This document shows, piece by piece, positions 7,412 to 16,072 of a stretch of DNA of 64,000 bases (positions within the stretch are counted from its first letter, which is position 1; each line of letters starts with the position of its first letter). The stretch is from positions 1 through 64,000 of the forward strand of contig NZ_QEKY01000007.1 of the NCBI RefSeq assembly GCF_003096695.1, given 5' to 3'. The stretch comes from Porphyromonas loveana. GTDB taxonomy: Bacteria; Bacteroidota; Bacteroidia; Bacteroidales; Porphyromonadaceae. Position numbers and translations under genes: made by a program. The notes under the pieces were generated by a model, which was not told the origin of the DNA, did no database searches, and saw only the letters and a list, made by a program, of their open reading frames with translations.

Positions 7412-9214
7412 ATGATGACGACAGACGAACTTAGCATTATCCTTCCTACCCTGCCGGAGAAACCCGGATGCTACCAGTACTTCGATGAAGACGGGCGGAT
7501 CATATACGTGGGCAAAGCCAAAAACCTCCGTCGTAGGGTTAGCTCCTACTTTCATAAGGAGCATCACGACAGAAAAACTCGCATCCTCGTCCGTCAGATA
7601 AGGAGCATCAAATACATCGTTGTGGACAGCGAAGGCGATGCACTCCTGCTTGAGAATTCGCTCATCAAGGAGTATCAACCGCGTTACAACGTCCTGCTCA
7701 AAGACGGAAAGACATACCCCAGCATCGTAATCAAGGCGGAGGCTTTTCCTCGCATCTACGCCACTCGCGACATCAAGAAGGACGGATCGGAATACTTCGG
7801 CCCCTATCCCGGCGCACTTATTGCCAAGGGAATGCTTCAGCTCATCAAGGAGATTTACCCCATACGTACCTGCAAAATGGATCTGAGTGAAGCGAAAATA
7901 CGACAGGGACGATACCGTGTCTGCCTACAATATCACATCAGACGTTGCAAAGGTCCCTGCACCGGATTGCAAAGCGCAGACGAATACGAAAGCAATGTGG
8001 CCGAAATACGCGATCTCTTACGCGGCAACCTGCACAAACTTATACGCTCATACCGACAGCGGATGCAGGCTTACAGTGATGAATTACGGTTCGAAGAAGC
8101 ACAGTTTTGTAAGGAACGAATCAATTTGCTTGAGCGATACGAAGTCAAGCATACAGTTGTACCGCGAAAGATTGACAACGTAGATGTTTTCTCTTATGAC
8201 GAGGACGAGCACACGGCTTACATCAACTACATGCACATTGAGCACGGAGGAATCAACCGTGTGTACACGCTCGAATACAGAAAACAGATCGAAGAATCGA
8301 AAGAAGAGATGCTGGCTTCTGCGATAACTGAGCTGAGACAGCGATTCGAGAGCACCGCTCAGGAGATTATTCTCCCCTTCGATACAGGTTGGGAAACAGG
8401 AGAAAGTATGACGACTACAGTCCCGCAACGAGGAGACAAGCGGAAACTTCTCGAACTTTCAGAGAAGAATGTAGTTCAATATAAGCTTGACAAACTGAAA
8501 AGATCCGAGAAACTTAATCCCGAGCAACGCGCCTTACGCATCGTCCACGGGATCCAAAAAGATCTGCATTTGGAGCGTCCTCCCAAGCATATTGAGTGCT
8601 TCGACAACTCCAATATACAAGGAACAAGCCCCGTGGCAGCCTGCGTGGTCTTCAAAATGGGGAAGCCCAGCAAAAAAGATTACCGCAAGTTTCACGTGAA
8701 AACAGTTGAAGGTCCCAATGATTTCGCGTCAATGCAAGAAATTATCGGTCGTCGTTATTCCAGACTCATAGAGGAGAATGCTCCCCTACCCGACCTAATT
8801 GTTGTCGATGGAGGTAAGGGACAGCTCAGCTCGGCCTACGACACATTGGAACAATTGGGGCTAATCGGAAAGATTCCTATCGTAGGATTGGCCGAACGAT
8901 TGGAAGAGATTTTCTACCCCAAGGACCCAGTTCCTCTCATTTTGGACAAGAATAGCGAGACACTCAAGGTCATACAACATTTGCGCGACGAGGCACACCG
9001 CTTTGGAATCACCTTCCATCGCAACATAAGAAGCAAGAAACAAATCCACAGTGCGCTGGATGATATAAAGGGAATCGGCAAGAAAACAAAAGAAGACTTG
9101 CTCCTCCACTATAAAAGTGTGAAACGGATTCGCTTAGCAGACGAGGAAGAGCTGAGCACATTGATCGGAAAAAGCAAAGCTAAACTACTATACGAGGCAT
9201 TAAAAGAGAAGTAG
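7412..9214 (+). CDS. uvrC: Excinuclease ABC subunit C
   Basis: A 600-residue UvrC, the dual-incision nuclease of nucleotide excision repair. The GIY-YIG domain (residues about 14-95) shows PGCYQYFDEDGRIIYVGKAK and conserved R/E residues for the 3' cut. A cysteine cluster at about 150-175 (CKMDLSE, CLQYHIRRCKGPC) is followed by a UVR motif (SDELRFEEAQFCKERINLLE). The RNase H-like domain follows (IECFDNSNIQG, LIVVDGGKGQL, HRFGITFHR) for the 5' cut, and a C-terminal helix-hairpin-helix (IKGIGKKTKEDLL). The ATG at 7412 is followed by a second Met. The coding sequence itself contains a second parS-like site at 8688-8703, in the codons for KFHVKT. It sits 30 bases after mnmG and 6 before dtd, so an mnmG-uvrC-dtd-mazG-deoC run is likely. 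Confidence 0.97.
   Translation: MMTTDELSIILPTLPEKPGCYQYFDEDGRIIYVGKAKNLRRRVSSYFHKEHHDRKTRILVRQIRSIKYIVVDSEGDALLLENSLIKEYQPRYNVLLKDGKTYPSIVIKAEAFPRIYATRDIKKDGSEYFGPYPGALIAKGMLQLIKEIYPIRTCKMDLSEAKIRQGRYRVCLQYHIRRCKGPCTGLQSADEYESNVAEIRDLLRGNLHKLIRSYRQRMQAYSDELRFEEAQFCKERINLLERYEVKHTVVPRKIDNVDVFSYDEDEHTAYINYMHIEHGGINRVYTLEYRKQIEESKEEMLASAITELRQRFESTAQEIILPFDTGWETGESMTTTVPQRGDKRKLLELSEKNVVQYKLDKLKRSEKLNPEQRALRIVHGIQKDLHLERPPKHIECFDNSNIQGTSPVAACVVFKMGKPSKKDYRKFHVKTVEGPNDFASMQEIIGRRYSRLIEENAPLPDLIVVDGGKGQLSSAYDTLEQLGLIGKIPIVGLAERLEEIFYPKDPVPLILDKNSETLKVIQHLRDEAHRFGITFHRNIRSKKQIHSALDDIKGIGKKTKEDLLLHYKSVKRIRLADEEELSTLIGKSKAKLLYEALKEK
8688..8703. promoter_or_regulatory. Second parS-like site, inside uvrC
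   Basis: AGTTTCACGTGAAAAC keeps the 12-bp palindromic core TTTCACGTGAAA and differs from the parS consensus at the outer positions. It lies 1.3 kb from the first site. Clusters of parS sites near the origin, some inside genes, are normal in other bacteria. Confidence 0.6.
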
Positions 9215-9220
9215 AAAGAC

Positions 9221-9673
9221 ATGAAAGTAGTCATACAGAGAGTAAGAGAAGCGTCCGTCAGCATACGGGGAGCCGTCCACAGCCGCATCGGACAAGGGCT
9301 GCTGTTACTCGTCGGCATAGAGGACAGGGACGGAGAAGAGGACATAGAATTTCTCACCAGTAAGGTATCTAATCTGCGAATATTCGATGATAGTGAAGGT
9401 GTTATGAACCTCTCTATCAAGGATATAGCAGGAGAAGCATTGGTCGTGAGCCAATTTACACTCATGGCCTCCACCAAGAAAGGCAACAGACCGAGCTATA
9501 TCAAAGCCTCGCGCCCCGAAGTGGCTATCCCGCTATACGAAAGCTTCTGCAGCAGCTTATCCGAAAAGCTCGGCAAACCCGCAGCAGAAGGCGTCTTCGG
9601 GGCGGACATGCAGGTAGCCTTGATAAACGACGGGCCGGTAACCATACTGATGGATACACATAATAAGGAATAA
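9221..9673 (+). CDS. dtd: D-aminoacyl-tRNA deacylase
   Basis: A 150-residue cytoplasmic enzyme that removes D-amino acids (and glycine mischarged on tRNA-Ala) from tRNA. It begins MKVVIQRVREASVSI and carries both signature motifs: VVSQFTLMA at about residues 76-84 and INDGPVTILMDT near the C-terminus, corresponding to the SQFTL and NxGPVT motifs that make the cross-subunit active site with its Gly-cisPro dipeptide. Length is typical. The ATG lies six bases after the uvrC stop, and the stop is four bases before the next gene, so co-transcription is likely. Confidence 0.97.
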   Translation: MKVVIQRVREASVSIRGAVHSRIGQGLLLLVGIEDRDGEEDIEFLTSKVSNLRIFDDSEGVMNLSIKDIAGEALVVSQFTLMASTKKGNRPSYIKASRPEVAIPLYESFCSSLSEKLGKPAAEGVFGADMQVALINDGPVTILMDTHNKE

Positions 9674-9677
9674 GAGG

Positions 9678-10028
9678 ATGGCAGAAATAACGCTGAGAGA
9701 AGCCCAGGAACAGGTCGATAGATGGATTAAAACACTGGGAATCAGATACTTTAACGAGCTGACTAACATGGCAATCCTGACCGAAGAAGTGGGAGAAGTA
9801 GCTCGCATTATTGCCCGTCGATACGGAGAACAGAGCGAAAAAGAGAACGATAAGGGCAAGGATTTGGCCGACGAAATGGCCGATGTGCTCTGGGTATTAC
9901 TCTGCCTCGCCAACCAAACCGGCGTGGATCTGACCACTGCGTTCCACAAGAATATCGAGAAAAAAACCGTTAGAGATAAAGAAAGACATCAACTCAACAC
10001 GAAACTACAAAACGATGGCAGTAAATAA
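9678..10028 (+). CDS. MazG-like nucleotide pyrophosphohydrolase
   Basis: A 116-residue all-alpha NTP pyrophosphohydrolase. The Mg-binding EExxE motif is seen as EEVGEVARIIARRYG (residues about 35-49) and the downstream acidic partner as DLADEMADVLWVL (about 62-74), the arrangement of single-domain MazG / dUTPase-like enzymes. The substrate, whether house-cleaning of abnormal NTPs or dCTP/dUTP, cannot be inferred. The 3' end overlaps the start of deoC by 14 bases, so the two genes are translationally close and probably co-transcribed, which would put a nucleotide-sanitising enzyme next to deoxynucleoside salvage. Confidence 0.88.
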   Translation: MAEITLREAQEQVDRWIKTLGIRYFNELTNMAILTEEVGEVARIIARRYGEQSEKENDKGKDLADEMADVLWVLLCLANQTGVDLTTAFHKNIEKKTVRDKERHQLNTKLQNDGSK

Positions 10029-10884
10029 ATACGAAATGGCGTTCGCACAGTTCGATCCCGCCGAGTCAGAAGAGATCATCACACAGAAAACCAGTCGGAT
10101 AATCAGAGATCACTTTGCACGGTTCGACACACCGGAGACAAAAAAATTCCTGCACGGCGTCATCGACCATACAAGCCTGAATACCACCGACACAGAGGAG
10201 TCCATTGCGCAATTTACCGAGAGAGTCAATGACTTCGAGGATACAGATCCCACCATTCCGTCCGTCGCTGCCATCTGCGTATTCCCCAACTTTGTCGCCT
10301 CCGTGCGCGAAGCCCTTACCGCCGGAGGAGTGCGCGTGGCCTGCGTGTGCGGCAGTTTCCCCACTTCGCAGAGCTTCATCGAGGTCAAACTCGCCGAGAC
10401 TGCCTTGGCCATAGCCGATGGTGCGGATGAGATTGACATCATCCTCAACGTAGGTAAGTTTCTGGCTGGCGACTATGAGAGCGTAGCCACCGAGATTGAG
10501 GAGCAAGTAGCCGCAGCCCACGGAGCGACTGTCAAGGTCATTCTGGAGACTGGAGCCCTGCAAACACCTGAGAATATCCGCCGCGCCACGATCCTCGCCC
10601 TTTTCAGCGGGGCACATTTTGTCAAGACCTCAACAGGCAAAGGATCCGGCGGAGCCACTCCGGAAGCAACCTACACCATCTGTCGCGTCCTAAAGCAGTA
10701 CCACGAACGTTTCGACGAAATCCGCGGCATCAAATTATCGGGCGGCATACAGACGAGCGAAGAAGCAGTGCGATATTTCTGCCTTATCGACACGCTCTTG
10801 GGAAAAGAATGGCATACACCCACCTATTTCCGCATCGGATCGAGCAGATTGGCAGATGCTCTGCGAAAGGATATTATGGCCTAA
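10015..10884 (+). CDS. deoC: Deoxyribose-phosphate aldolase
   Basis: A 289-residue class I aldolase that cleaves 2-deoxyribose-5-phosphate to glyceraldehyde-3-phosphate and acetaldehyde in deoxynucleoside catabolism. The Schiff-base lysine is K204 in HFVKTSTGKG, the general acid-base Asp is D141 in DEIDIILNVG, and the phosphate-binding IKLSGGIQT follows at about 240. It is longer than the E. coli enzyme (259), mainly because of about 35 extra N-terminal residues, as in other Bacteroidetes DeoC proteins. The ATG at 10015 overlaps the MazG-like gene. A small conserved-looking gene follows 41 bases later. Confidence 0.96.
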   Translation: MAVNKYEMAFAQFDPAESEEIITQKTSRIIRDHFARFDTPETKKFLHGVIDHTSLNTTDTEESIAQFTERVNDFEDTDPTIPSVAAICVFPNFVASVREALTAGGVRVACVCGSFPTSQSFIEVKLAETALAIADGADEIDIILNVGKFLAGDYESVATEIEEQVAAAHGATVKVILETGALQTPENIRRATILALFSGAHFVKTSTGKGSGGATPEATYTICRVLKQYHERFDEIRGIKLSGGIQTSEEAVRYFCLIDTLLGKEWHTPTYFRIGSSRLADALRKDIMA

Positions 10885-10925
10885 ATCGGCCTAAAAACAG
10901 GCAAAAAGCATAATTCATTTAGCAC

Positions 10926-11087
10926 ATGGCAATCATCCGCAAGAAGAAAACTCAAGAAGAAAAGGAGCGCGAGAATCTCGGTACCTGCCAGACCTTCACC
11001 GACATGTACTACCGCTACATAGAAGAAGCGGGTCGCAATCGCGAAGAGAAGACCAATCCGCCTGCCAATACCGAGTCTGACAAATAG
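10926..11087 (+). CDS. Small hypothetical protein, 53 residues
   Basis: A short reading frame beginning MAIIRKKKTQEEKEREN, continuing through LGTCQTFTDMYYRYIEEAGR and ending in a charged, proline-containing tail (TESDK). It has no signal peptide or membrane segment, and the composition is highly charged (K, E, R). It lies 41 bases after deoC on the same strand with an A-rich leader, so it may be the last gene of the mnmG-deoC run. I recognise no family. The case for it being real is context, codon usage like its neighbours, and a composition unlike random non-coding sequence here. Confidence 0.5.
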   Translation: MAIIRKKKTQEEKERENLGTCQTFTDMYYRYIEEAGRNREEKTNPPANTESDK

Positions 11088-11202
11088 CGGACAAGTCTCA
11101 TTTAAACTACAGCCTTGGCAAATCCTCGCTCGACTTCCCTCTCGAATTTGAAACATGACGCAGGAAATGAAGAAGTTATGGAGCCAAATCTAAATCAGAA
11201 TT

Positions 11203-11280
11203 CGCGCCAAAAGATTTTCAAAATGGCGCATAATTTGGAGAGAAATAGCGCCAAAACAAATTGGAAAAGGTGCGAGTTTT
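11203..11280 (+). repeat. GCGCC intergenic element, copy C
   Basis: GCGCCA at 11204-11209 pairs with TGGCGC at 11224-11229. It continues with ATAATTT, AAATAGCGCCAAAA and the tail TGCGAGTTTT ending at 11280. Homology with copy E extends further, to about 11316 (CACC, GGCGTGTATTCCG, TTTCCGGC). Confidence 0.7.
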
Positions 11281-11432
11281 CACCGGACTGTGGCGTGTAT
11301 TCCGATCAATTTCCGGCACCATTTGTGAAAACATTGTGAAAGCACACTCCCCTACCCCACCTCGTCAGATAAACTCAAGCTGTGGCATGTATCATTCACA
11401 TCGGAGAACTTGAAAAATGGCTACTATAGAAA

Positions 11433-11478
11433 AAACCTCCCGAGACGGAAATAATTTCTTATCCGTGTCGGGAGGTTT
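11433..11478. terminator. Terminator hairpin
   Basis: AAACCTCCCGAGACGG (11433-11448) pairs with CCGTGTCGGGAGGTTT (11463-11478) at 15 of 16 positions around a 14-base loop, with A and T runs at the flanks. It lies between convergent genes and can serve both strands. Confidence 0.75.
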
Positions 11479-11525
11479 AAGTTTCGAAGCGTAAAACGCT
11501 AACCGAAAGCAATGTGGCGGATAAG

Positions 11526-12500
11526 TTATTTCTTCCGAGCTGCGATAAAGTCTGCGAGCGCAATAAGTGATTGGCGAGCCTCGGAATCTGGAAACTCTGC
11601 CAAAAGAGTTTTCGCCTCTGCGATAATTTCGGCCATTCTCCGCTCCGCATAGCCTATTCCGCCGTTCTCAATAGCGAATGAAGTGAGGAGGCTGAGATCT
11701 TTTTCAGAAAAGGATTTCTGTTGCAACACTGTGAGACAACGATCGCGCAAAGGCGTATCAATATGTTTGAGTGCATATAAGAGCGGTAGCGTTATCTTGC
11801 CCTCACGAATGTCGTTTCCTGTAGGCTTGCCCACATCGTTGCGGAAGTAATCGAATATATCGTCACGTATCTGAAAAGCGTATCCCAGCAACTCCCCCAC
11901 TCGCTTGCAGCGATCTACTACTTCGGTCGGAGCCTTCACGGTAATGGCACCCACCTCTGCACTCGCACTGAAGAGCGTGGCCGTCTTCTGTCTGATAACC
12001 TCCATGTACACATCTTCATCGATCACCACCTTATCGGCTGTTTCAAACTGACGGATCTCCCCCTCAGAGAGTTCGCGTCCGAGCTGCGAAACGATGGTAA
12101 TGATGCGAATATCATTCAATGCAATGGCGCGAAGCAAGGCCGACGAGAGCACGAAATCACCCATCAGGACGGTCACACGATTGTCAAAGAACGCATTGAG
12201 CGTAGGCACCCCGCGTCGCACCGCTGCCTGGTCGATGACGTCGTCATGAATAAGCGTGGCCGTGTGGATCATCTCCAGCAGGACAGCCGCTTCGAGTGTC
12301 GTCTCATTGGTTTTGCCGGCACAGGCAGTAGCCATCAGTCCTGTCAAGAGGGGGCGTACATGCTTACCGGTCGAGCCGTTGAGAACTTCGATGGCCTTGC
12401 TCATCCATTCCGACTTAGAATGGAGCGCATTCTCAAAAGCAAGATGAAAATCTTGGACAAACTGACTTACCGGTGCCTGTATCGCTTCGAGCGTTATCAT
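11526..12500 (-). CDS. Trans-polyprenyl diphosphate synthase (IspB-like)
   Basis: A 324-residue long-chain prenyltransferase that elongates farnesyl diphosphate with isopentenyl units to make the side chain of the respiratory quinone (menaquinone in this group). The first Asp-rich motif is DDVID at 86-90 within ATLIHDDVIDQAAVRRG, the second DDIFD at 213-217, and the GK-H-R substrate loop (TGKHVRPLL) lies at about 45-52. The residue before the first motif region (AVLLEMIHTATL) is small, consistent with a long product, but chain length cannot be fixed from sequence. It is monocistronic, with a -7 box 26 bases upstream and a hairpin beyond the stop. Confidence 0.93.
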   Translation of the reverse strand: MITLEAIQAPVSQFVQDFHLAFENALHSKSEWMSKAIEVLNGSTGKHVRPLLTGLMATACAGKTNETTLEAAVLLEMIHTATLIHDDVIDQAAVRRGVPTLNAFFDNRVTVLMGDFVLSSALLRAIALNDIRIITIVSQLGRELSEGEIRQFETADKVVIDEDVYMEVIRQKTATLFSASAEVGAITVKAPTEVVDRCKRVGELLGYAFQIRDDIFDYFRNDVGKPTGNDIREGKITLPLLYALKHIDTPLRDRCLTVLQQKSFSEKDLSLLTSFAIENGGIGYAERRMAEIIAEAKTLLAEFPDSEARQSLIALADFIAARKK

Positions 12501-12525
12501 AATCTGAATTTATTATCAATGTGAA

Positions 12526-12533
12526 CAAAGATA
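12526..12533 (-). promoter_or_regulatory. Promoter -7 box for the prenyl synthase
   Basis: Reads TATCTTTG on the minus strand, 26 bases before the ATG at 12500. Confidence 0.45.
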
Positions 12534-12601
12534 AAAATTTTTCTAACCGTTCTTTCTCCACCTAAGAAGCAGAGGCGGGGAAAAGGAGGGCCTAAAAAAA
12601 T

Positions 12602-13258
12602 TCAACGTATGGAACGCTGCAATGTCAGAATCGCTGCCGGTCCTTCGTGAAAGATCAGATCGACGATGCTCAAGTGAGGCATGAATCCATACTTGCGAGC
12701 GAAGGTCTGATAATATGGAGTCGGGATGAAGTGTTCGTCTTCGGGCGCTTGTTTTGGACGTATCGTGTAACGATAGTCATTGGGAGGCTCCTCCGTATAT
12801 TCAGAACTAAACATAATTAACGGAGCTATATCCAGCCATTCAAGGCAAAGGGAGAGGAGATCCAAATTAAATTCCCACAAAAAGGTATATTTATGGGTGT
12901 AAAAAGGCTCTAAATCAGTAATATAATAGTCAAAAAACGGTGCCGATCCGTAAGAGCTAATAAGTGCATTCAGGTGCAAATGGCGCCAATTGCCATGATC
13001 GCTGATGCGAATGTCACGAATGGGCGACTTGGGAGAGGGAGATTTTTCGACCGGAACGGTCAGCGGTTGCAAGCCTTCGGGGCCGGCGATGTGGCAGCGG
13101 TTGCGATAACTCTGCTTCACGAAATTTTCAGCTCCTTCCAAAACAACCCCATGCGGATGGAGGAGTTTGGTGAAGTACTGGATCGGAGGCAGGTAAGCCG
13201 TGGAGAGAAAAATGGGAGCGGAAGGGTCGAAATGATTCATACGGTCAAGCACTCCCAT
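12602..13258 (-). CDS. WbqC-like family protein
   Basis: A 218-residue protein of the WbqC-like family. After a short lead it reads FLSTAYLPPIQYFTKLL, then QSYRNRCHIAGPEGLQPLTVPVE, the usual hallmarks. Members are found near polysaccharide or amino-sugar genes in other bacteria, but the reaction is unknown. There is no signal peptide. The ATG at 13258 lies two bases after the upstream lepB-paralogue stop; an alternative ATG six codons later (MNHFDP) is possible. It is the last gene of the dapB-lepB-lepB paralogue run; the combination with signal peptidases may reflect envelope biogenesis, but that is inference. Confidence 0.85.
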   Translation of the reverse strand: MGVLDRMNHFDPSAPIFLSTAYLPPIQYFTKLLHPHGVVLEGAENFVKQSYRNRCHIAGPEGLQPLTVPVEKSPSPKSPIRDIRISDHGNWRHLHLNALISSYGSAPFFDYYITDLEPFYTHKYTFLWEFNLDLLSLCLEWLDIAPLIMFSSEYTEEPPNDYRYTIRPKQAPEDEHFIPTPYYQTFARKYGFMPHLSIVDLIFHEGPAAILTLQRSIR

Positions 13259-13260
13259 AT

Positions 13261-13887
13261 TTAGTTTGCACCCATCACCACCCCAACGATAGACTCGGCA
13301 GGGATGATACCCAGGTGACGCGAATCGGGACCACTCGCAGGATTGTCTGCCAAGAGCCAGTAGTAATCGCGACGGAAATGGAAGAAAACGGTTTCTGCTC
13401 CGTCACGATAAAGCTTACCTTGGTGGAAAGAGATTCCTTCCCCACCCTCTTGAGCAATGGCACCACGGCAGGGAACGAGCGACAAAGGAGTCAGTCGATA
13501 GGTGCGCCCGCTCCGAGGCACGACAAATGAATAGGCCTCTCGCGGGAGCAGAGAGGACGGGACTTCGAGCTTGCGACGGTTCACAAGGACACCATTTGGG
13601 GAGAGATCCAGCGAGTCACCAGGCAGTCCGATCAGTCGTGCCAGGTAATGCTGCGCGCTTCGCTCGCCCTTTTTCTGGTGTTTGATGACGACGACGTCAC
13701 CTCTTTCGGGTGTGGCCTGTCGATTGATCCATAGGAGTTTTCCCGATTTATAGGTAGGCATCATTGCATCCCCCTGCACACGATAAGTAGTGACGAGGCA
13801 GAGACGAATAAGGATTGCCGACAGCACTACCAGCATCGGCAACCCTATGAAAAAAATTCTGTTCTTATGGCGCGAACTAATCTGCAT
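13261..13887 (-). CDS. Signal peptidase I paralogue lacking the catalytic dyad
   Basis: A 208-residue S26-family protein: one N-terminal membrane segment (residues about 11-32), then the SPase fold. The box that should read GxSMxPT reads GDAMMPT, so the nucleophilic serine is Ala41 (codon GCA, seen directly). The box that should read YxKRxIGLPGD reads [11 protein letters not shown], so the general-base lysine is Ala83. The later box is [15 protein letters not shown], keeping DSR but with NP in place of NR. Both dyad positions are thus gone while the fold is otherwise well conserved, which suggests a structural or binding role and not decay. It overlaps lepB (stop 13877) by 11 bases and is followed two bases later by the WbqC-like gene. 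A non-canonical catalytic arrangement cannot be excluded. Confidence 0.85.
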   Translation of the reverse strand: MQISSRHKNRIFFIGLPMLVVLSAILIRLCLVTTYRVQGDAMMPTYKSGKLLWINRQATPERGDVVVIKHQKKGERSAQHYLARLIGLPGDSLDLSPNGVLVNRRKLEVPSSLLPREAYSFVVPRSGRTYRLTPLSLVPCRGAIAQEGGEGISFHQGKLYRDGAETVFFHFRRDYYWLLADNPASGPDSRHLGIIPAESIVGVVMGAN

Positions 13888-15280
13888 TGACCGGTCGCAT
13901 CATTCTTCCGAAACGGATCTTACCGCCAAACAAAGACTTGTCCTTGTCCTTATTCAGAGATAACCAGATGAAAACAGGTTTACCCACAATATGATCCTCT
14001 GGTACAAATCCCCAGTAACGACTATCTGCTGAGTTGTGACGATTGTCACCCATCATAAAATAGTAGTCCATTCGGAAAGTATAGGAGCTTGCCACTTGTC
14101 CGTTGATGAGGACAGTGCCATCAGGTTTTTCCTCTAGTTTATTGCCTTCAAAGTTGCAAATACAACGGCTGTAGAGCGCCAGATTGAGACGATTCAGGGG
14201 TACTGTCATGCCTTTTGCGGGAACAAGTATCGGACCATAGTTGTCACGCGTCCAACCCGTCTCGTAATCCAAAGGATAGAGCGGCCCCAGCGGCGTAGGC
14301 TCTACGACTGCTTTGACAAAAGAAGGCAGCGAAGGCAGCTTAGCGAGCATAGCCTTGGTCAGCGGCAAATGGTAGATAATCTGCGGCTTAGTAGAAGCTG
14401 AATCCAACAGACCGCTGCTTGCCGAAGCTGCAATTTCTTCGCTTTTGGCAGCACGTACGTCGTCGTAGCTGATACCCAACTCATCCACTTGGTCGATGGT
14501 AAGCTCGGACGTCATCTTCACCAGATAGTTCAGCTCCATGTTGCGCGGGTTCTTCTGCGCTTTTCCGTCTATGTAGATCTGATTGTCTCTTATGCTCAGC
14601 GTCTGCCCGGGAAGTGCCACACAGCGCTTCACGTAGTGGTCACGCCTGTCCACTGGACGGTACACGATCTCGCCATAAAAGTCCGGACGATTCCAAAGGT
14701 CCTCGCGACCGACAAGTTTCTTCCACGTATAATAGTCCGGATTGGGCTGCTTCACCGCTACGGTATCCCCTGCGGGGAAATTGAAGACCACCAAATCGCC
14801 CTCCTTTACCTGCCCGAATCCTTTGAGACGCTTGTACGGCAGTTGAGGCTTTTCCATGTAGGATTTGCCACCTATTACCGGCATCGTGTTATGTGTCAGC
14901 GGCATAGTCAGCGGCGTCATGGGCGAGCGAGGACCATAGGAGAGCTTGCTCACGAAGAGATAGTCACCAACGAGCAAAGTTTTCTCCAGCGAAGAAGTAG
15001 GGATGGCGAAGTTCTGAAAGAAAAAAGCGAAGATGAGAGTTACTGCCACAACACAGTAAATAATGTCCGCCACCCAACTACAGATCGTCCGCAGGGTTTT
15101 GTTGCGGATATTCTTATACCACCCCCATTTAATGATGTGGAGGAAGTAGTAATCGATGATCAAGGGCAGAAAAATCAACCAAAATGGCCCTGCCCACAGG
15201 CAGAACAGGAGGTATAGGAGTGAGAAGGCAACGCCTTTTACACGACGCCAAGGCGTCAAATCTTTCCAATGGAAGGTCAT
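13877..15280 (-). CDS. lepB: Signal peptidase I
   Basis: A 467-residue membrane protease that removes signal peptides from exported proteins at the periplasmic face of the inner membrane. Hydrophobic segments lie at about 15-55 and 68-90. The nucleophile is Ser97 in [14 protein letters not shown] and the general base is Lys218 in [11 protein letters not shown]; the box [15 protein letters not shown] lies near the C-terminus. It is longer than E. coli LepB (324) because of a roughly 130-residue insertion after the lysine box, typical of Bacteroidetes. The start overlaps the dapB stop by 4 bases, and the 3' end overlaps the catalytically degenerate paralogue. This is the only active-looking type I peptidase in the window. 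Confidence 0.95.
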   Translation of the reverse strand: MTFHWKDLTPWRRVKGVAFSLLYLLFCLWAGPFWLIFLPLIIDYYFLHIIKWGWYKNIRNKTLRTICSWVADIIYCVVAVTLIFAFFFQNFAIPTSSLEKTLLVGDYLFVSKLSYGPRSPMTPLTMPLTHNTMPVIGGKSYMEKPQLPYKRLKGFGQVKEGDLVVFNFPAGDTVAVKQPNPDYYTWKKLVGREDLWNRPDFYGEIVYRPVDRRDHYVKRCVALPGQTLSIRDNQIYIDGKAQKNPRNMELNYLVKMTSELTIDQVDELGISYDDVRAAKSEEIAASASSGLLDSASTKPQIIYHLPLTKAMLAKLPSLPSFVKAVVEPTPLGPLYPLDYETGWTRDNYGPILVPAKGMTVPLNRLNLALYSRCICNFEGNKLEEKPDGTVLINGQVASSYTFRMDYYFMMGDNRHNSADSRYWGFVPEDHIVGKPVFIWLSLNKDKDKSLFGGKIRFGRMMRPVNAD

Positions 15281-16011
15281 ATCGTATTGTCTGTTGTATT
15301 GCTTATTAAGTCATTCATCGTCAAGAAACCACTGTGCTCGACTGCATATTCGGCTGCCAAAACCGCACCATGAGCAAATCCCTCGCGACCAAAAGCCTCG
15401 TGCCTGATCGTCAACCGATCCACCGGCGAGGTGTAAGATATGGTGTGCGTGCCCGGAACTTCACCCTCCCGCACTGCTGTGATAGGCAGTTCGTTCGTGG
15501 CCGGTTTCTCCGTCAGGCGCCATGCATCCAGAGCAGGCGTATTGGCTATCAACCCTTCGGCCAAGGTTATAGCCGTACCACTCGGAGCATCCAGCTTGTG
15601 CACGTGGTGAGTCTCCGTCAGATGAGGCCGATACTGCGGCTGCGTACTCATCAGACGGGCAAAAGCACGATTGAGAGCGAAGAAGAGATTGACCCCAATG
15701 CTGAAGTTCGAAGCCCAAAAGAGGGTTTTGCCCTCGCGGCGGCAACGCTCTTCCAGCACTGGCAGATGTTCCCCCCACCCCGTTGTTCCGCATACTACCG
15801 GCACAGAGCGGTCCATGCAACGACTGCAGTTGGCAAAAGCAGCCTCGGGACGCGTAAACTCGATGGCCACATCGGCCGAGCGGAACAGATCCGAGTCGAA
15901 TCGATCCTCCTGACCGGCATCTATCGTCAGCACCACATCGTGGCCGCGCGCTACTGCGATACGCTCGATCACATGTCCCATCTTGCCGTAGCCTATCAGT
16001 ACTATTTTCAT
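15277..16011 (-). CDS. dapB: 4-hydroxy-tetrahydrodipicolinate reductase
   Basis: A 244-residue NAD(P)H-dependent reductase of the diaminopimelate/lysine pathway, needed for peptidoglycan. The Rossmann motif appears at the N-terminus ([12 protein letters not shown]), followed by [11 protein letters not shown], the catalytic region [21 protein letters not shown] with the His-His and Lys characteristic of the family, and the C-terminal [15 protein letters not shown]. Length is normal, slightly short. The 4-base overlap with lepB and the -7 box 47 bases upstream mark it as the first gene of a dapB-lepB-lepB paralogue-WbqC operon, joining cell-wall precursor synthesis with protein export. Confidence 0.96.
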   Translation of the reverse strand: MKIVLIGYGKMGHVIERIAVARGHDVVLTIDAGQEDRFDSDLFRSADVAIEFTRPEAAFANCSRCMDRSVPVVCGTTGWGEHLPVLEERCRREGKTLFWASNFSIGVNLFFALNRAFARLMSTQPQYRPHLTETHHVHKLDAPSGTAITLAEGLIANTPALDAWRLTEKPATNELPITAVREGEVPGTHTISYTSPVDRLTIRHEAFGREGFAHGAVLAAEYAVEHSGFLTMNDLISNTTDNTI

Positions 16012-16057
16012 CTTGTCGATACCTTAAAGGAAAGCCGACTACTGTCGGCACAAGGGT

Positions 16058-16065
16058 CAAAGATA
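16058..16065 (-). promoter_or_regulatory. Promoter -7 box for the dapB-lepB operon
   Basis: Reads TATCTTTG on the minus strand, 47 bases before the dapB ATG and just outside the end of dgt. Confidence 0.5.
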
Positions 16066-16072
16066 CACAGAT

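Larger units (their letters stand above)
11088..11525. other. Convergent intergenic region
   Basis: Between plus-strand genes ending at 11087 and the minus-strand prenyl synthase ending at 11526. It holds one GCGCC element (11203-11280, with an extra 36-base downstream stretch shared with copy E) and a strong hairpin (11433-11478). A 74-codon open frame runs through the repeat and is not considered a gene. Confidence 0.6.

Noticed and set aside
14489-15217. 242-codon plus-strand open frame inside lepB
   Set aside because: Shadow of the signal peptidase coding sequence with no recognisable motif.
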